Of a stretch of DNA of 13,844 nt, positions 6,082 through 13,844 are shown in pieces. Made by a program: the position numbers and the translations under genes. Location: NCBI GenBank assembly GCA_046160245.1, contig JBJXGU010000143.1, forward strand, positions 1 to 13,844. Reading direction: 5' to 3'. The stretch's first letter is position 1. Every line of letters starts with the position of its first letter. The DNA comes from JAJTFW01 sp046160245. Its GTDB lineage: Bacteria; Bacteroidota; Bacteroidia; AKYH767-A; OLB10. Below the pieces are notes generated by a model, which worked only from the letters and a program-made list of their open reading frames with translations, was not told the origin of the DNA and did not search any database.

Positions 6082-6692
6082 ATGGACCTATTTAATCCAA
6101 CCCTCGACGAAACTAAAAATTGGTTGCCGAAAGACGGAACGGTTAATTATTACGGGCATATTTTAAATAAAGCACAAGCCGATTTTTACTTTGAGAATCT
6201 ATTGGGTACTCTTGAATGGCGAAATGATGAAGCGATCATTTTTGGAAAAAAAATCATCACCAAACGCAAAGTGGCCTGGTACGGAGACAAACCCTTCGAA
6301 TACACTTACTCCAACATTTCGAAATATGCGTTGCCGTGGACCAAAGAACTCTACGCATTATTGGAACTCACTCAACATAAAACCGGCGAGACCTTCAACT
6401 CGTGTTTGGCTAACTTATACCACGATGGAAGCGAAGGAATGGCATGGCACAGTGATGGCGAAAAAGATCTAAAGAAAGACGGCGCAATCGCGTCATTGAG
6501 TTTCGGCGCAGAACGTAAGTTTGCTTTCAAACATAAACAATCGAAAGAAACCGTTTCCATGGTTTTAGAGCATGGAAAAGTCTGTTGGTGATGAAAGACA
6601 CCACCCAAACGAATTGGCTGCATAGACTACCCCCCACAAAGCGAATAAATAAACCGCGAATAAACCTTACGTTCAGAATAATTGTCCGGTAA
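6082..6692 (+). pseudogene. alkB: AlkB-family 2-oxoglutarate/Fe(II) DNA-repair dioxygenase, frameshifted near the C-terminus
   Basis: The first frame (6082-6591, 169 residues) is a clear AlkB homologue: NLYHDGSEGMAWHSDGE (111-127) contains the NxY motif and the HxD iron ligands H123 and D125. It stops early at TGA after EHGKVCW. The next frame continues the family sequence from 6582 to TAA at 6690-6692: LLVMKDTTQTNWLHRLPPTK, then PRINLTFRIIVR. This restores the distal iron ligand (H181 of a 203-residue reconstruction) and the RxxxxxR 2-oxoglutarate-binding pair (R193, R199). One extra A in the A4 run at 6576-6579 would join the frames as EHG-KS-LLVM. As written, the product lacks one iron ligand and both arginines and should be inactive. 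It is either a real frameshift or a homopolymer sequencing error. An intact enzyme would remove alkyl groups from DNA or RNA bases by oxidation. A TAGATTTA box (6052-6059), 22 bases before the ATG, could be its -7 element. Confidence 0.88.
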
Positions 6693-6813
6693 TAAGGCGA
6701 CAACAAAATAGGAAGAGCAATCACTAACCAGGGATTTGCGACACCCTGTCAGTTTGCTACATCCAATTTAATTGGTAGATTTCATTTGATCAACGATGTG
6801 TTTAAAATAGAAA

Positions 6814-6891
6814 AACTTTCTTCAATTTATTTACTTCGACTCCATTCACAAGGATCATCGGAACAAACAAATTGAAGAAAGTTAATTTTTT
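6814..6891. terminator. Bidirectional terminator between alkB and the M36 peptidase
   Basis: A perfect 15-bp inverted repeat (6814-6828 aactttcttcaattt; 6869-6883 aaattgaagaaagtt) encloses a 40-base loop. On the + strand it is followed by aatttttt (6884-6891); on the - strand the stem runs into GTTTTTC. It lies between convergent genes, 9 bases beyond the stop of the - strand peptidase gene, so it can serve both. The long loop is unusual for an intrinsic terminator. Confidence 0.65.
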
Positions 6892-6899
6892 AGTTGAAA

Positions 6900-9800
6900 T
6901 CAATTTAGAAATAATTTCTGTCTGATTTCACCCTCTTCATTTCTTAACACCACCATATACAACTGCGGAGCCATTCCATCTAAAGAAATGATCACTTCCT
7001 TAGTCCCTGCAGGCACCATCATGGATCTTACTTGTTTCCCTTCCAATGAATAGATTAATAAACTGGCGGGCTTTTGCAATTTCTGATTCAACTCCAATTT
7101 GGTTTGCTCTTTGGCAGGATTAGGATACAAAGAAAACTGTAGGCCATTCCTAGCTAAATCAGCAATACCCACCGTTGTAATATTTACGCTATAAATGACG
7201 GAGCAAGGTAGTCCGTTAATAGACAATGTAACTTGGTATGTCCCGATTGCCCCGTAAACATGATTAGGATTTTGTAAAGTAGACGTATTACCATCACCAA
7301 AATCCCACAACCAACTTGTTGCAGCTACAGAAGAATCTGAAAATGCAACCGCATTTCCTGTAACCACAAAACCAAAATTAGTAATGACCGGTGAAACAAC
7401 AACCGTATCTACACTTGAAATACACTGTGGATCCCGCACCTCAATATCATAAAAGAAATAGTAATAAGTAGCAGGATTTGTAGTAGATGAAGAACTCGCA
7501 ATAGTCATGTAATTGGTGAGCGCATAAGGATAGCTTGCTCCACTATTATTACGATACAAATTCGAATTGTTGGTGCCAAGATTATAGTCTCCAGAATCAG
7601 GAACCATTAAATTTAATGGAACTCTTTGGATACCGTCAACTAAGTTGACCGTGATCGAATCAACAATTTGTGCACCACTGGGCGGAACACCATTCGTATT
7701 AGATCCACTAGACAAATAAATTTTTCTTGGACCTGCTCCACTTGCATTCACCCATGCAGATGCAATTTCAAATCCTTTATCGGCGGTAAAATTTACAGCT
7801 CCATGAAAACCGGATGCATTAAATCCACCTGAACCAAATGAAGCATCCACTGGTCCTACATATTGAATGGGGCCACCAATTAAATTTTCAATATAAAAAG
7901 TTTGAGGCGTAGTAACATTCGGAACTACCAACGTACTTCCCATATTGATAATACTATTAGAAGTGTTTTTCCATTGCGCAACGCCGGTTACCACGGTATT
8001 TACAAATGCCGTATCACCGGCGCAAACCTGCACATCATTGGTGACAGGTGCTGGAGGTAAATTAATGGTTACTTGTTGTGTTATGGAATCAGTTCCCAAT
8101 GTGTTCGTAACTACTAATTGAACATTAAACACACCGTTTGAAGTAAACGTATGCGTTGGATTTTGTAAGGTTGATGTAGTACCGTCACCAAAACTCCACA
8201 GCCATGACTGTGGAATAGATAAACTACTATCTGTAAAACTAATTGAAGCTACACAACTCGAAAAACTGCTGGCTGTAAAAGCTGCAACTGGAGCTGCAGT
8301 TATAGTTTGACAAAACGAAGGAATATCAAATGCTTCCACTTGATCGGAACGACTCTGCGAACTTCCCTGACTAGCACTGAAACCAAAACCTCTATTCGCA
8401 AATACATTCCAGATAAGACATTTGTGAATTCCACCATAGAGCATCTGATCCGCGAGTAATATTGCATCACGTCCATCGATCATTCCCGGATTGCAGGGTT
8501 GCAATTTTAATCCTTCAATAATTAATTTCATGGCAATATTATTACCGCCCGTTCCATTGTACAAATCAGGATCAGGAGTACCACCGTATTGATCAATGAG
8601 CGCCCATGTTAAATCCCAAAGTACCGTGGCGAAAATAAATCCAACACCATGCGGCTCTGAAATTTGACCAGTATTATTGGAAGCACCATAAGTGAAATTA
8701 TTAATTGCAAAATTAGTTGAATAAGGAGCGGGACGAATTCCGGTACCATTGGTGGGTTCACCGGTTGCAAAAGTTCCCACACCGCGAATATCTCCTGCCT
8801 GATCACCTGGTTCAATTGTCATCATTAAACCAAACCAATCGCTCCAACCTTCTCCCATTTGCTCTGAATTTGTCAAACAATTAGAGTTAGAAGGACCGCC
8901 TGTTAATCTAGTTGAGATTCCATGTCCATACTCATGTGCAATAATTACGTTATCTAAATCTCCATCTCTTTCGTTCGATACTCCACCGCCGTCGCTGATG
9001 GAACCAGACACTGGGCCCAACGCCAACTGTGCTTTAATAAGATTTCCATCCGCCTGAGAAATCATGATAGACGGAATGGTTACAATAGCAGAGGTTCCGC
9101 CTACTTGAATAGGAGCTCCTGCAACATTGTTTACAATAATCACCGCAAGGGCTCCTTCACTCTGTGCAGCTTCTACTTTGACAGTGAAAGCACACGACCC
9201 TCTATCGATCATAACAATTTTACCTGCCAGTTGTGCTCCATTTACAATAGGATCACAACCATCGTTAATTGGTGCTGTATTATCTTCAATCAATACAATG
9301 TCAGCAGTGATAGGAACCGCAGGCAAGGCGGGACCAAATGCAGCATCTGTTGAACTGTAAGGGCCTGCAATTCCGACAGGAGAAAGAATTTCGAGGTAAC
9401 TACCTGCTTGTTGAGCTTGATTCCATAAATACATTTGCATTCTTGGATTCGTGCCATCCGGAGGTGTAGCAAAATTTGCATTATTAGTTCCGCCACCATC
9501 TTGCGCTTCAGCAAAAACTTCATCTGCACCTAGACCACCATTCCCATAATTATTTACTTGGAAATTTCCACTTACTTCATCAAATCCATGTTGATACCAA
9601 ACATCATGAATCATATTATTCATGTAAAATAAATTTGTTATTGCTGCTTCTTGATAGGTTGCCGGAGCACTGGAACCATTGTAAGGAAAATTAAAAATTA
9701 AAGCAGGTCCACCATCGGGGCTAAAGCCAGGTAAATCGTCGTCGTCACCATCTTCATAAGCAAATACGTTATTCCCTCTAGTGATGGTATACTCGTGTCC

Positions 9801-10646
9801 TACAATTCCATCCGTATCATGCCAGCCATAAGGTGAAGAAAGCGTATCTGCAGGATCTACTGCGGTCGATATAGTTCCATGATTAGGACTCTCTATCGGC
9901 AATTGAAAAACGGTATATTGACCAGGACTTGCTACAGTGTTTGGAGCACCTTTGCCGGAAGGAGCCAACATAGTGCCGCAAGTAGCACTGCAACTAATCA
10001 ATGGGGCATGATCAAAGTTACATTGAACAACCCAATCATTCTTTGCAATTAACTTTCCGGTCTCAGCATCAATTTGAGCCGACCACCAATGCTTAGCATC
10101 CAAGGTATAGATCGATACATCCCATACTAATCTAATTTTTTCAGGGGACACGGAATAGTACATTAGACGCACTGGAATATTTTCCTTTGAAATTCCACCG
10201 GTATTAAAAATGAAATTATTTGCACCAAGCGTCTTAATAACTTTAAGGTTTTGAGGAGATGCTATGTTAAGAACAGTTGCTGCAGACACAATAGCATCAC
10301 TAGCATTTAATTTTGGTGTATTGCTTTTAACAAGATCTTTTAAATTCGCTACTAATCTATTTCCGACCAAATAAACCTTGCCTTCTTTGATTGCAAAATT
10401 AGCTAAGCCATTGAAGAGTGGAATTCCTTTAAACTGTTGTTGAATATAAACATGAGAAACACCAGATTGCTTTGAATAACTTTGATCCGTAATCAACCAT
10501 TCAGAAACATCCTCTTTTATAATTCCTATCTCTTTGTAATTATTTAGAAAATAATCATTAATTAGTTTTTCGTGATTACTTTGCGCTGAAACTACTGATC
10601 CAATCAGTAAGAAAGAAATCAAGATTTTTGTAAATAGAATTTTCAT
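6900..10646 (-). CDS. Secreted M36 (fungalysin-like) zinc metallopeptidase with PA, PKD and Ig-like modules and T9SS sorting domain
   Basis: This 1248-residue protein has, in order: a signal peptide (1-21, VVSAQ); an FTP-type prosequence (about 25-200, with SGVSHVYIQQQFKGIPLFNG and the propeptide strand pattern); and the catalytic domain with HEYGH at 571-575 (zinc ligands H571 and H575, catalytic E572) and third-ligand E599 in GEGWSDW. A protease-associated (PA) domain is inserted ahead of the active site (about 430-545, with GKIVMIDRGSCAFTVKV). PKD repeats follow at about 785-862 and 1088-1155, both with W-x-FGDG and TLQNP, separated by an Ig-like or jelly-roll stretch. A type A T9SS sorting domain closes it (about 1168-1248, FSLYPNPAKE to QKLFLN). 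The expected role is extracellular protein degradation, made as a zymogen and exported by Sec and T9SS. It is transcribed alone, divergent from the gene at 11184 and convergent with alkB. All key residues are present, so it should be active after prosequence removal. Confidence 0.94.
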   Translation of the reverse strand: MKILFTKILISFLLIGSVVSAQSNHEKLINDYFLNNYKEIGIIKEDVSEWLITDQSYSKQSGVSHVYIQQQFKGIPLFNGLANFAIKEGKVYLVGNRLVANLKDLVKSNTPKLNASDAIVSAATVLNIASPQNLKVIKTLGANNFIFNTGGISKENIPVRLMYYSVSPEKIRLVWDVSIYTLDAKHWWSAQIDAETGKLIAKNDWVVQCNFDHAPLISCSATCGTMLAPSGKGAPNTVASPGQYTVFQLPIESPNHGTISTAVDPADTLSSPYGWHDTDGIVGHEYTITRGNNVFAYEDGDDDDLPGFSPDGGPALIFNFPYNGSSAPATYQEAAITNLFYMNNMIHDVWYQHGFDEVSGNFQVNNYGNGGLGADEVFAEAQDGGGTNNANFATPPDGTNPRMQMYLWNQAQQAGSYLEILSPVGIAGPYSSTDAAFGPALPAVPITADIVLIEDNTAPINDGCDPIVNGAQLAGKIVMIDRGSCAFTVKVEAAQSEGALAVIIVNNVAGAPIQVGGTSAIVTIPSIMISQADGNLIKAQLALGPVSGSISDGGGVSNERDGDLDNVIIAHEYGHGISTRLTGGPSNSNCLTNSEQMGEGWSDWFGLMMTIEPGDQAGDIRGVGTFATGEPTNGTGIRPAPYSTNFAINNFTYGASNNTGQISEPHGVGFIFATVLWDLTWALIDQYGGTPDPDLYNGTGGNNIAMKLIIEGLKLQPCNPGMIDGRDAILLADQMLYGGIHKCLIWNVFANRGFGFSASQGSSQSRSDQVEAFDIPSFCQTITAAPVAAFTASSFSSCVASISFTDSSLSIPQSWLWSFGDGTTSTLQNPTHTFTSNGVFNVQLVVTNTLGTDSITQQVTINLPPAPVTNDVQVCAGDTAFVNTVVTGVAQWKNTSNSIINMGSTLVVPNVTTPQTFYIENLIGGPIQYVGPVDASFGSGGFNASGFHGAVNFTADKGFEIASAWVNASGAGPRKIYLSSGSNTNGVPPSGAQIVDSITVNLVDGIQRVPLNLMVPDSGDYNLGTNNSNLYRNNSGASYPYALTNYMTIASSSSTTNPATYYYFFYDIEVRDPQCISSVDTVVVSPVITNFGFVVTGNAVAFSDSSVAATSWLWDFGDGNTSTLQNPNHVYGAIGTYQVTLSINGLPCSVIYSVNITTVGIADLARNGLQFSLYPNPAKEQTKLELNQKLQKPASLLIYSLEGKQVRSMMVPAGTKEVIISLDGMAPQLYMVVLRNEEGEIRQKLFLN

Positions 10647-10728
10647 AATTTTTATTAATTGTATAAGTTTTGTGGATGGTTTAATAGGATGTGAATTTGC
10701 TATATTCAGAAAGTCAGCAAAACGATAA

Positions 10729-10736
10729 CAAACATA
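10729..10736 (-). promoter_or_regulatory. Candidate -7 box of the M36 peptidase gene
   Basis: The - strand reads TATGTTTG, a perfect match to TAnnTTTG, 82 bases before the ATG. No TTG lies 19-21 bases upstream, so only half of the promoter pattern is met. Confidence 0.35.
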
Positions 10737-11103
10737 ATTAATTAAAGTTAATTCCCGTGTAATTATTCATTATTACAAGTAAGTTTCAAGCCGAGCAAAC
10801 TCTCTTTTTCAATCTATTAAATGCCATTTTATTTATAGTATATCTTATAAAGCAGATCAACTGTTACCCTACCCCTTTACCAATTCAGTCGTCCCTAATA
10901 GTAGGTAATTTTCAAAACAATATAAATCAGTTGATTAATTTTACAGGAGCTTTAATTCTTGACCAGAATCAATATCAGAACTTGTAATGGAGTCCAATTG
11001 TCACGAAATAATCCTTGATCGCCAGTCTATGCACATTGTATAAAAACCCATAAAAAGATGGACTATACAAATAACCACTCTATTAATTGCTATCAGGATC
11101 GCT

Positions 11104-11123
11104 TTTTTAGAGCTCTCTAAAAA
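11104..11123. promoter_or_regulatory. Inverted repeat upstream of the LamG/Ig gene
   Basis: tttttaga and tctaaaaa are perfect 8-bp arms around gctc, 60 bases before the ATG at 11184. Its place ahead of a gene suggests an operator or a leader hairpin. As RNA it also resembles a short bidirectional terminator. The role is undetermined. Confidence 0.35.
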
Positions 11124-11183
11124 TTATCAAAACCGAATTAAACTTCAGAAAAAAAACAATAAATTCGTAAAAATTACATCATT

Positions 11184-12692
11184 ATGAAAAAATTCTCATT
11201 CGTTCTCTTCTGTTTTATACTAAACACAATCAATAGCCATGCTCAAGTTCCATCCTATGTTCCTACCTCCGGCTTAGTAGGCTGGTGGGGATTTTCCGGT
11301 AATGCCAACGATGCGAGTGGAAATGGAAACAATTTTACTGTATTTGGAGCTACATCAACTACCGACAGAAATGGTTCTACTAATTCAGCGTATCAATTCA
11401 ATGGAACATCACAATATTTAGTGAATAACTCGCTTTCAAATCTTTTTTCTGAAGCTGGAAGTTTTTCAGTTTCTATTTGGGCCCTAAAAACAGGTTCGTC
11501 AACAGGATCTGCTATAATGAGCGGGGCAACGGGTGGCGGCCCGTTTGTTTGGATCATTCAAGGAAATGTAACGCACATGATGATGGGAACGAACAAACAA
11601 GGCTCCGCTTGGTTTTGGGCGCAAACTCCTTTTATGTTTGGTAGCTGGGATCACTATGTTGGTGTTTATACAACGAATTCTATGACTTTCTACAAAAATG
11701 GCGTTTTAAGTGCTTCAAATACCTACACACATACAGGAGCTACTTCAACTCTTCAGCCATTATATGTAGGAAGAGGTGCAGGCGGAACTTATTTTACCGG
11801 TAAGGTTGATGATGTTGGTATTTGGGATCGCGCTTTATCGTCTCAAGAGATATTGGATTTATACAATGCAAACTGCGGTCCAATAGTAACGGTTCAACCG
11901 GCGAGTCAAAATTTATTGGTGGGTAGTAGTACTTCATTGGTAACACAAGCTACAGGCGCAACCTACCAATGGCAGCGATTGGCAGGTACTACATTTCAAA
12001 ACGTTTCCAATGGTGGACAATATGCAGGCGCTACTACCAATGCATTGGCTATTTTGAATGTGACGATGGCCAACGATAATTCTCAATATCGCTGTAGAGT
12101 TGCAATTGGCGCGTGCTTCGACACTTCAGCAACGGCGACACTCACTGTGTGCGGATTGGTCTCACCACAGCCTGTAAACCAAACTGTGAACATCACTACA
12201 ACTGCAAGAATGATTACACGATCCAATGATCCAGCAGCAACATTTCAATGGCAACATGATCTTGGCGCCGGATTTATAAATGTCGCCAATGGCGGACAAT
12301 ACACAGGAGCCACCAATGACACGTTGACCATTGCAAACACCACGATGGGAAATGACAACGAACAATTCCGTTGCATCATCAATTCAGGGTCGTGTACTGA
12401 CACTTCTGGTACCGGCATTCTTTCCATCAACAACAATGTGGGTATTTTAGAAAATATCGCATCGAATTTATTTAGTATTTATCCGAATCCGACCCATGAA
12501 ATATTGAATATTAAAACAACTTCAAAATTTATTGGAGCTAATTATTCCATCTTTAACATGAAAGGAGATCTCGTATTGCAAGGAATAATCACTGAAGAAA
12601 ACACCAGCCTAACTGTTTCGGCATTAAATGCTGGCAATTATTTAATAGCAATAGGTGAAGCGAAAGTGCAAACTTTTGAGGTGGTAAAGTAA
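11184..12692 (+). CDS. Secreted LamG-like lectin-fold protein with two Ig-like domains and T9SS sorting domain
   Basis: This 502-residue protein starts with a signal peptide (1-21, NSHAQ). Residues about 30-230 form a concanavalin A/LamG-like domain: GLVGWWGFSGNANDASGNGNN (30-50), FSVSIWA (94-100), WDHYVGVY (155-162), YKNGVL (170-175) and GKVDDVGIWDRALSSQEI (206-223), the usual start and end of LamGL sequences. Two Ig-like domains follow (about 232-323 and 324-416) with the shared pattern YQWQ/FQWQ, NGGQYxGAT, and NDNxQxRC. They look like a tandem duplication. The C-terminus (about 428-502, FSIYPNPTHEILNIK to FEVVK) is a type A T9SS sorting domain. The expected role is surface adhesion or glycan binding; there is no catalytic domain. 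The ATG is fixed by the signal peptide. The gene stands alone, divergent from the M36 peptidase. Confidence 0.9.
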   Translation: MKKFSFVLFCFILNTINSHAQVPSYVPTSGLVGWWGFSGNANDASGNGNNFTVFGATSTTDRNGSTNSAYQFNGTSQYLVNNSLSNLFSEAGSFSVSIWALKTGSSTGSAIMSGATGGGPFVWIIQGNVTHMMMGTNKQGSAWFWAQTPFMFGSWDHYVGVYTTNSMTFYKNGVLSASNTYTHTGATSTLQPLYVGRGAGGTYFTGKVDDVGIWDRALSSQEILDLYNANCGPIVTVQPASQNLLVGSSTSLVTQATGATYQWQRLAGTTFQNVSNGGQYAGATTNALAILNVTMANDNSQYRCRVAIGACFDTSATATLTVCGLVSPQPVNQTVNITTTARMITRSNDPAATFQWQHDLGAGFINVANGGQYTGATNDTLTIANTTMGNDNEQFRCIINSGSCTDTSGTGILSINNNVGILENIASNLFSIYPNPTHEILNIKTTSKFIGANYSIFNMKGDLVLQGIITEENTSLTVSALNAGNYLIAIGEAKVQTFEVVK

Positions 12693-12740
12693 GAGGGAGA
12701 GTTTCGCCCAACTGACAAATTCCTGTTAGCTCTTCGAATA

Positions 12741-12773
12741 AAAAGGAATCATTATAATGCCAATATTCCTTTT
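12741..12773 (+). terminator. Terminator of the LamG/Ig gene
   Basis: aaaaggaat (12741-12749) and attcctttt (12765-12773) form a perfect 9-bp stem with a 15-base loop, 48 bases after the stop. The descending arm ends in TTTT, followed by gcgtttt. This fits an A-flanked, possibly bidirectional, intrinsic terminator. Confidence 0.5.
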
Positions 12774-12857
12774 GCGTTTTACTTTCGATCTGTATGCGCG
12801 ACACTACATTATAATTTTTTTGAAAAATACATTTTTTGTCCAAATGTATTCAAAATA

Positions 12858-12903
12858 AATCATGCGCTCATTTCACAGAATACTTTGAAATGAGCGTATG
12901 ATT
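12858..12903. terminator. Strong 18-bp hairpin between convergent genes
   Basis: Arms 12858-12875 and 12886-12903 pair over 18 positions (17 Watson-Crick plus one G-T), with a 10-base loop. The hairpin lies 18 bases beyond the stop of the - strand gene at 12922, and reading that way it runs into TTTATTTTG, so it most likely terminates that gene. It can also back up termination of the + gene. Confidence 0.65.
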
Positions 12904-12921
12904 ATTAAGGTTAGTCCTCCA

Positions 12922-13844
12922 TTAATTCTTTATCAACTTCATTCCGGGTTTATTGGGGTAACCCACAAAATAAATTCCAGACTGCAGGAAGCTCAAATCC
13001 ATTTGCACTTTATTTTCACTTGTACTTAAATTATGAACTACCCTTCCGGAAACATCGGTTACTACTAAATGCTTCCACCCTACTGAAACCATTTCAATCA
13101 TAACTGTTGATTGTATGGGATTGGGATAAACTTGGATTCCATACTGTTTTTCAATTTCAGAAATTCCTACAGTAAAAGAGCGTAAATCAAAATACAATGC
13201 GGGTATTCCTGCATTGGATTGAATCCAAACAACACCCACATCGGCACTAGGCGCTACTATTGAGGGAAGTGTAGGTATATTGATACAATCAGGTAAAAAA
13301 TCACTAAAAACCTCCGGAACTGAAAACACAGTTGGAGCTAAAGAAGTGGCCGAAATAAAATTCATTTTCTTATTTACGCCCACACTGTCAGAATAGTAAA
13401 CCATCTTCATGCCCATGCCAGTTACATCGGAATAATGAACGGCGTCAAAACACTGCGCGTTCACATTCATATTTCCTGCTAACACGGTTTCATTTCCGTA
13501 GGTAGCACCATTATCATTACTCAGTTTGTATTTAATTACATTAGAAGCGGCACCTTCTGTGAACAGAAACCAAACCTTATTGGCTACCATTACTGATGCC
13601 ATTTGCGCATGAGGCAATCCGGGAAGAACCAAATCAAGAAAAACATCAGGAGTAATTTGTCCGGGAGCTGTTTCATTATAAGAGCCGGCGCGAATAAGCG
13701 AAGTATTAGCAACGGCAGCATAATAATTAACGATAAGTCTGGTACCGCTCATATACAATCGGGGACGAGCGCTTGCTGAAGCCACCAAGGCAGTACTGCC
13801 TGTCCAGGTATACCCACCATCAATGGAAGAATATCGATTCATTG
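12922..13844 (-). CDS. C-terminal part of a sialidase-like (Asp-box) secreted protein with T9SS sorting domain (5' end outside window)
   Basis: The frame is open to the right edge; the ATG at 13842 is very likely internal, because no signal peptide follows it. The visible 306 residues carry an Asp-box, SIDGGYTW (6-13), and a second degenerate one, SNDNGATY (108-115). These mark BNR/sialidase-type beta-propeller blades. WFLFTEG and VVWIQSN look like further blade strands. Residues about 228-306 are a type A T9SS sorting domain: IQVYPNPIQSTVMIE, VTDVSGRVV, LQSGIYFVG and the ending MKLIKN. The protein is a surface or secreted cargo. Whether it is a glycosidase or only a propeller scaffold cannot be told without the N-terminal part. 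An 18-bp hairpin follows the stop. Confidence 0.8.
   Translation of the reverse strand, partial: MNRYSSIDGGYTWTGSTALVASASARPRLYMSGTRLIVNYYAAVANTSLIRAGSYNETAPGQITPDVFLDLVLPGLPHAQMASVMVANKVWFLFTEGAASNVIKYKLSNDNGATYGNETVLAGNMNVNAQCFDAVHYSDVTGMGMKMVYYSDSVGVNKKMNFISATSLAPTVFSVPEVFSDFLPDCINIPTLPSIVAPSADVGVVWIQSNAGIPALYFDLRSFTVGISEIEKQYGIQVYPNPIQSTVMIEMVSVGWKHLVVTDVSGRVVHNLSTSENKVQMDLSFLQSGIYFVGYPNKPGMKLIKN

Larger units (their letters stand above)
10647..11183. other. Divergent intergenic region, 537 bp, AT-rich, no gene seen
   Basis: This separates the - strand M36 gene from the + strand LamG/Ig gene, so it must hold both promoters. A perfect TATGTTTG -7 box for the - strand is at 10736-10729, and a strong inverted repeat lies at 11104-11123 before the + gene. 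I found no convincing TTG/TAnnTTTG pair for the + gene and no coding frame or RNA gene. The long leader may hold regulation not recognisable by eye. Confidence 0.5.

Noticed and set aside
6372..6724. - strand frames over alkB
   Set aside because: They are shadows of the AlkB coding sequence, whose protein matches the family in two adjacent + strand frames.
9105..9360. Small + strand frames inside the M36 gene
   Set aside because: They are opposite-strand shadows of the well-supported peptidase reading frame, with no domain of their own.
12589..12843. A - strand 84-residue frame over the end of the LamG/Ig gene
   Set aside because: It overlaps a sorting domain on the other strand and a terminator, and has no start context or domain.

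Overview
The window looks like chromosomal DNA from a Bacteroidota bacterium (Flavobacteriia, Bacteroidia or Chitinophagia type). Five exported proteins have a signal peptide (or a missing N-terminus at the window edge) and a C-terminal type IX secretion system (T9SS) sorting domain. Domain families are typical of the phylum (FISUMP, M36 with PA and PKD domains, LamG-like plus Ig-like). Candidate promoters fit the phylum's -33 TTG / -7 TAnnTTTG pattern, and leaders are A-rich without Shine-Dalgarno sites. No T9SS machinery, rRNA, tRNA or CRISPR array is visible.

Layout. (1) 1-1735: a visibly AT-richer, accessory-looking pair on the + strand. The 3' end of a gene with a degenerate histidine-kinase-like ATPase tail lies 1 bp from a gene encoding a receiver-like domain fused to about four membrane segments. 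This is the least explained part of the window and the best candidate for an undescribed system. (2) 2021-2938: a secreted FISUMP-domain protein. (3) 3092-4962: an IS1634-type insertion sequence (1651 bp, 15-bp terminal inverted repeats, one DDE transposase on the - strand) flanked by a perfect 110-bp direct repeat. The repeat carries the promoter and first codons of the next gene, so the insertion left that gene (4946-5968, a cysteine-rich secreted protein) intact and created a truncated copy plus a promoter facing into the IS. (4) 6082-6692: an AlkB-type 2-oxoglutarate/Fe(II) dioxygenase broken by a one-base deletion in an A-run, with the missing C-terminus readable in the next frame. (5) 6900-10646 on the - strand: a large secreted M36 (fungalysin-like) metallopeptidase with PA, PKD and Ig-like modules. 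It converges on alkB across a 15-bp-stem bidirectional terminator. (6) 11184-12692: a secreted LamG-like plus two Ig-like domain protein, divergent from the peptidase. (7) 12922-13844 on the - strand: the C-terminal part of a sialidase-like (Asp-box) T9SS cargo, running off the right edge.

From 2021 on, the genes are mostly separate transcription units, often convergent or divergent with strong hairpins between them. Together they describe a cell that exports a proteinase and adhesive or glycan-binding proteins to its surface. The left-edge pair is the only visible tightly coupled operon.
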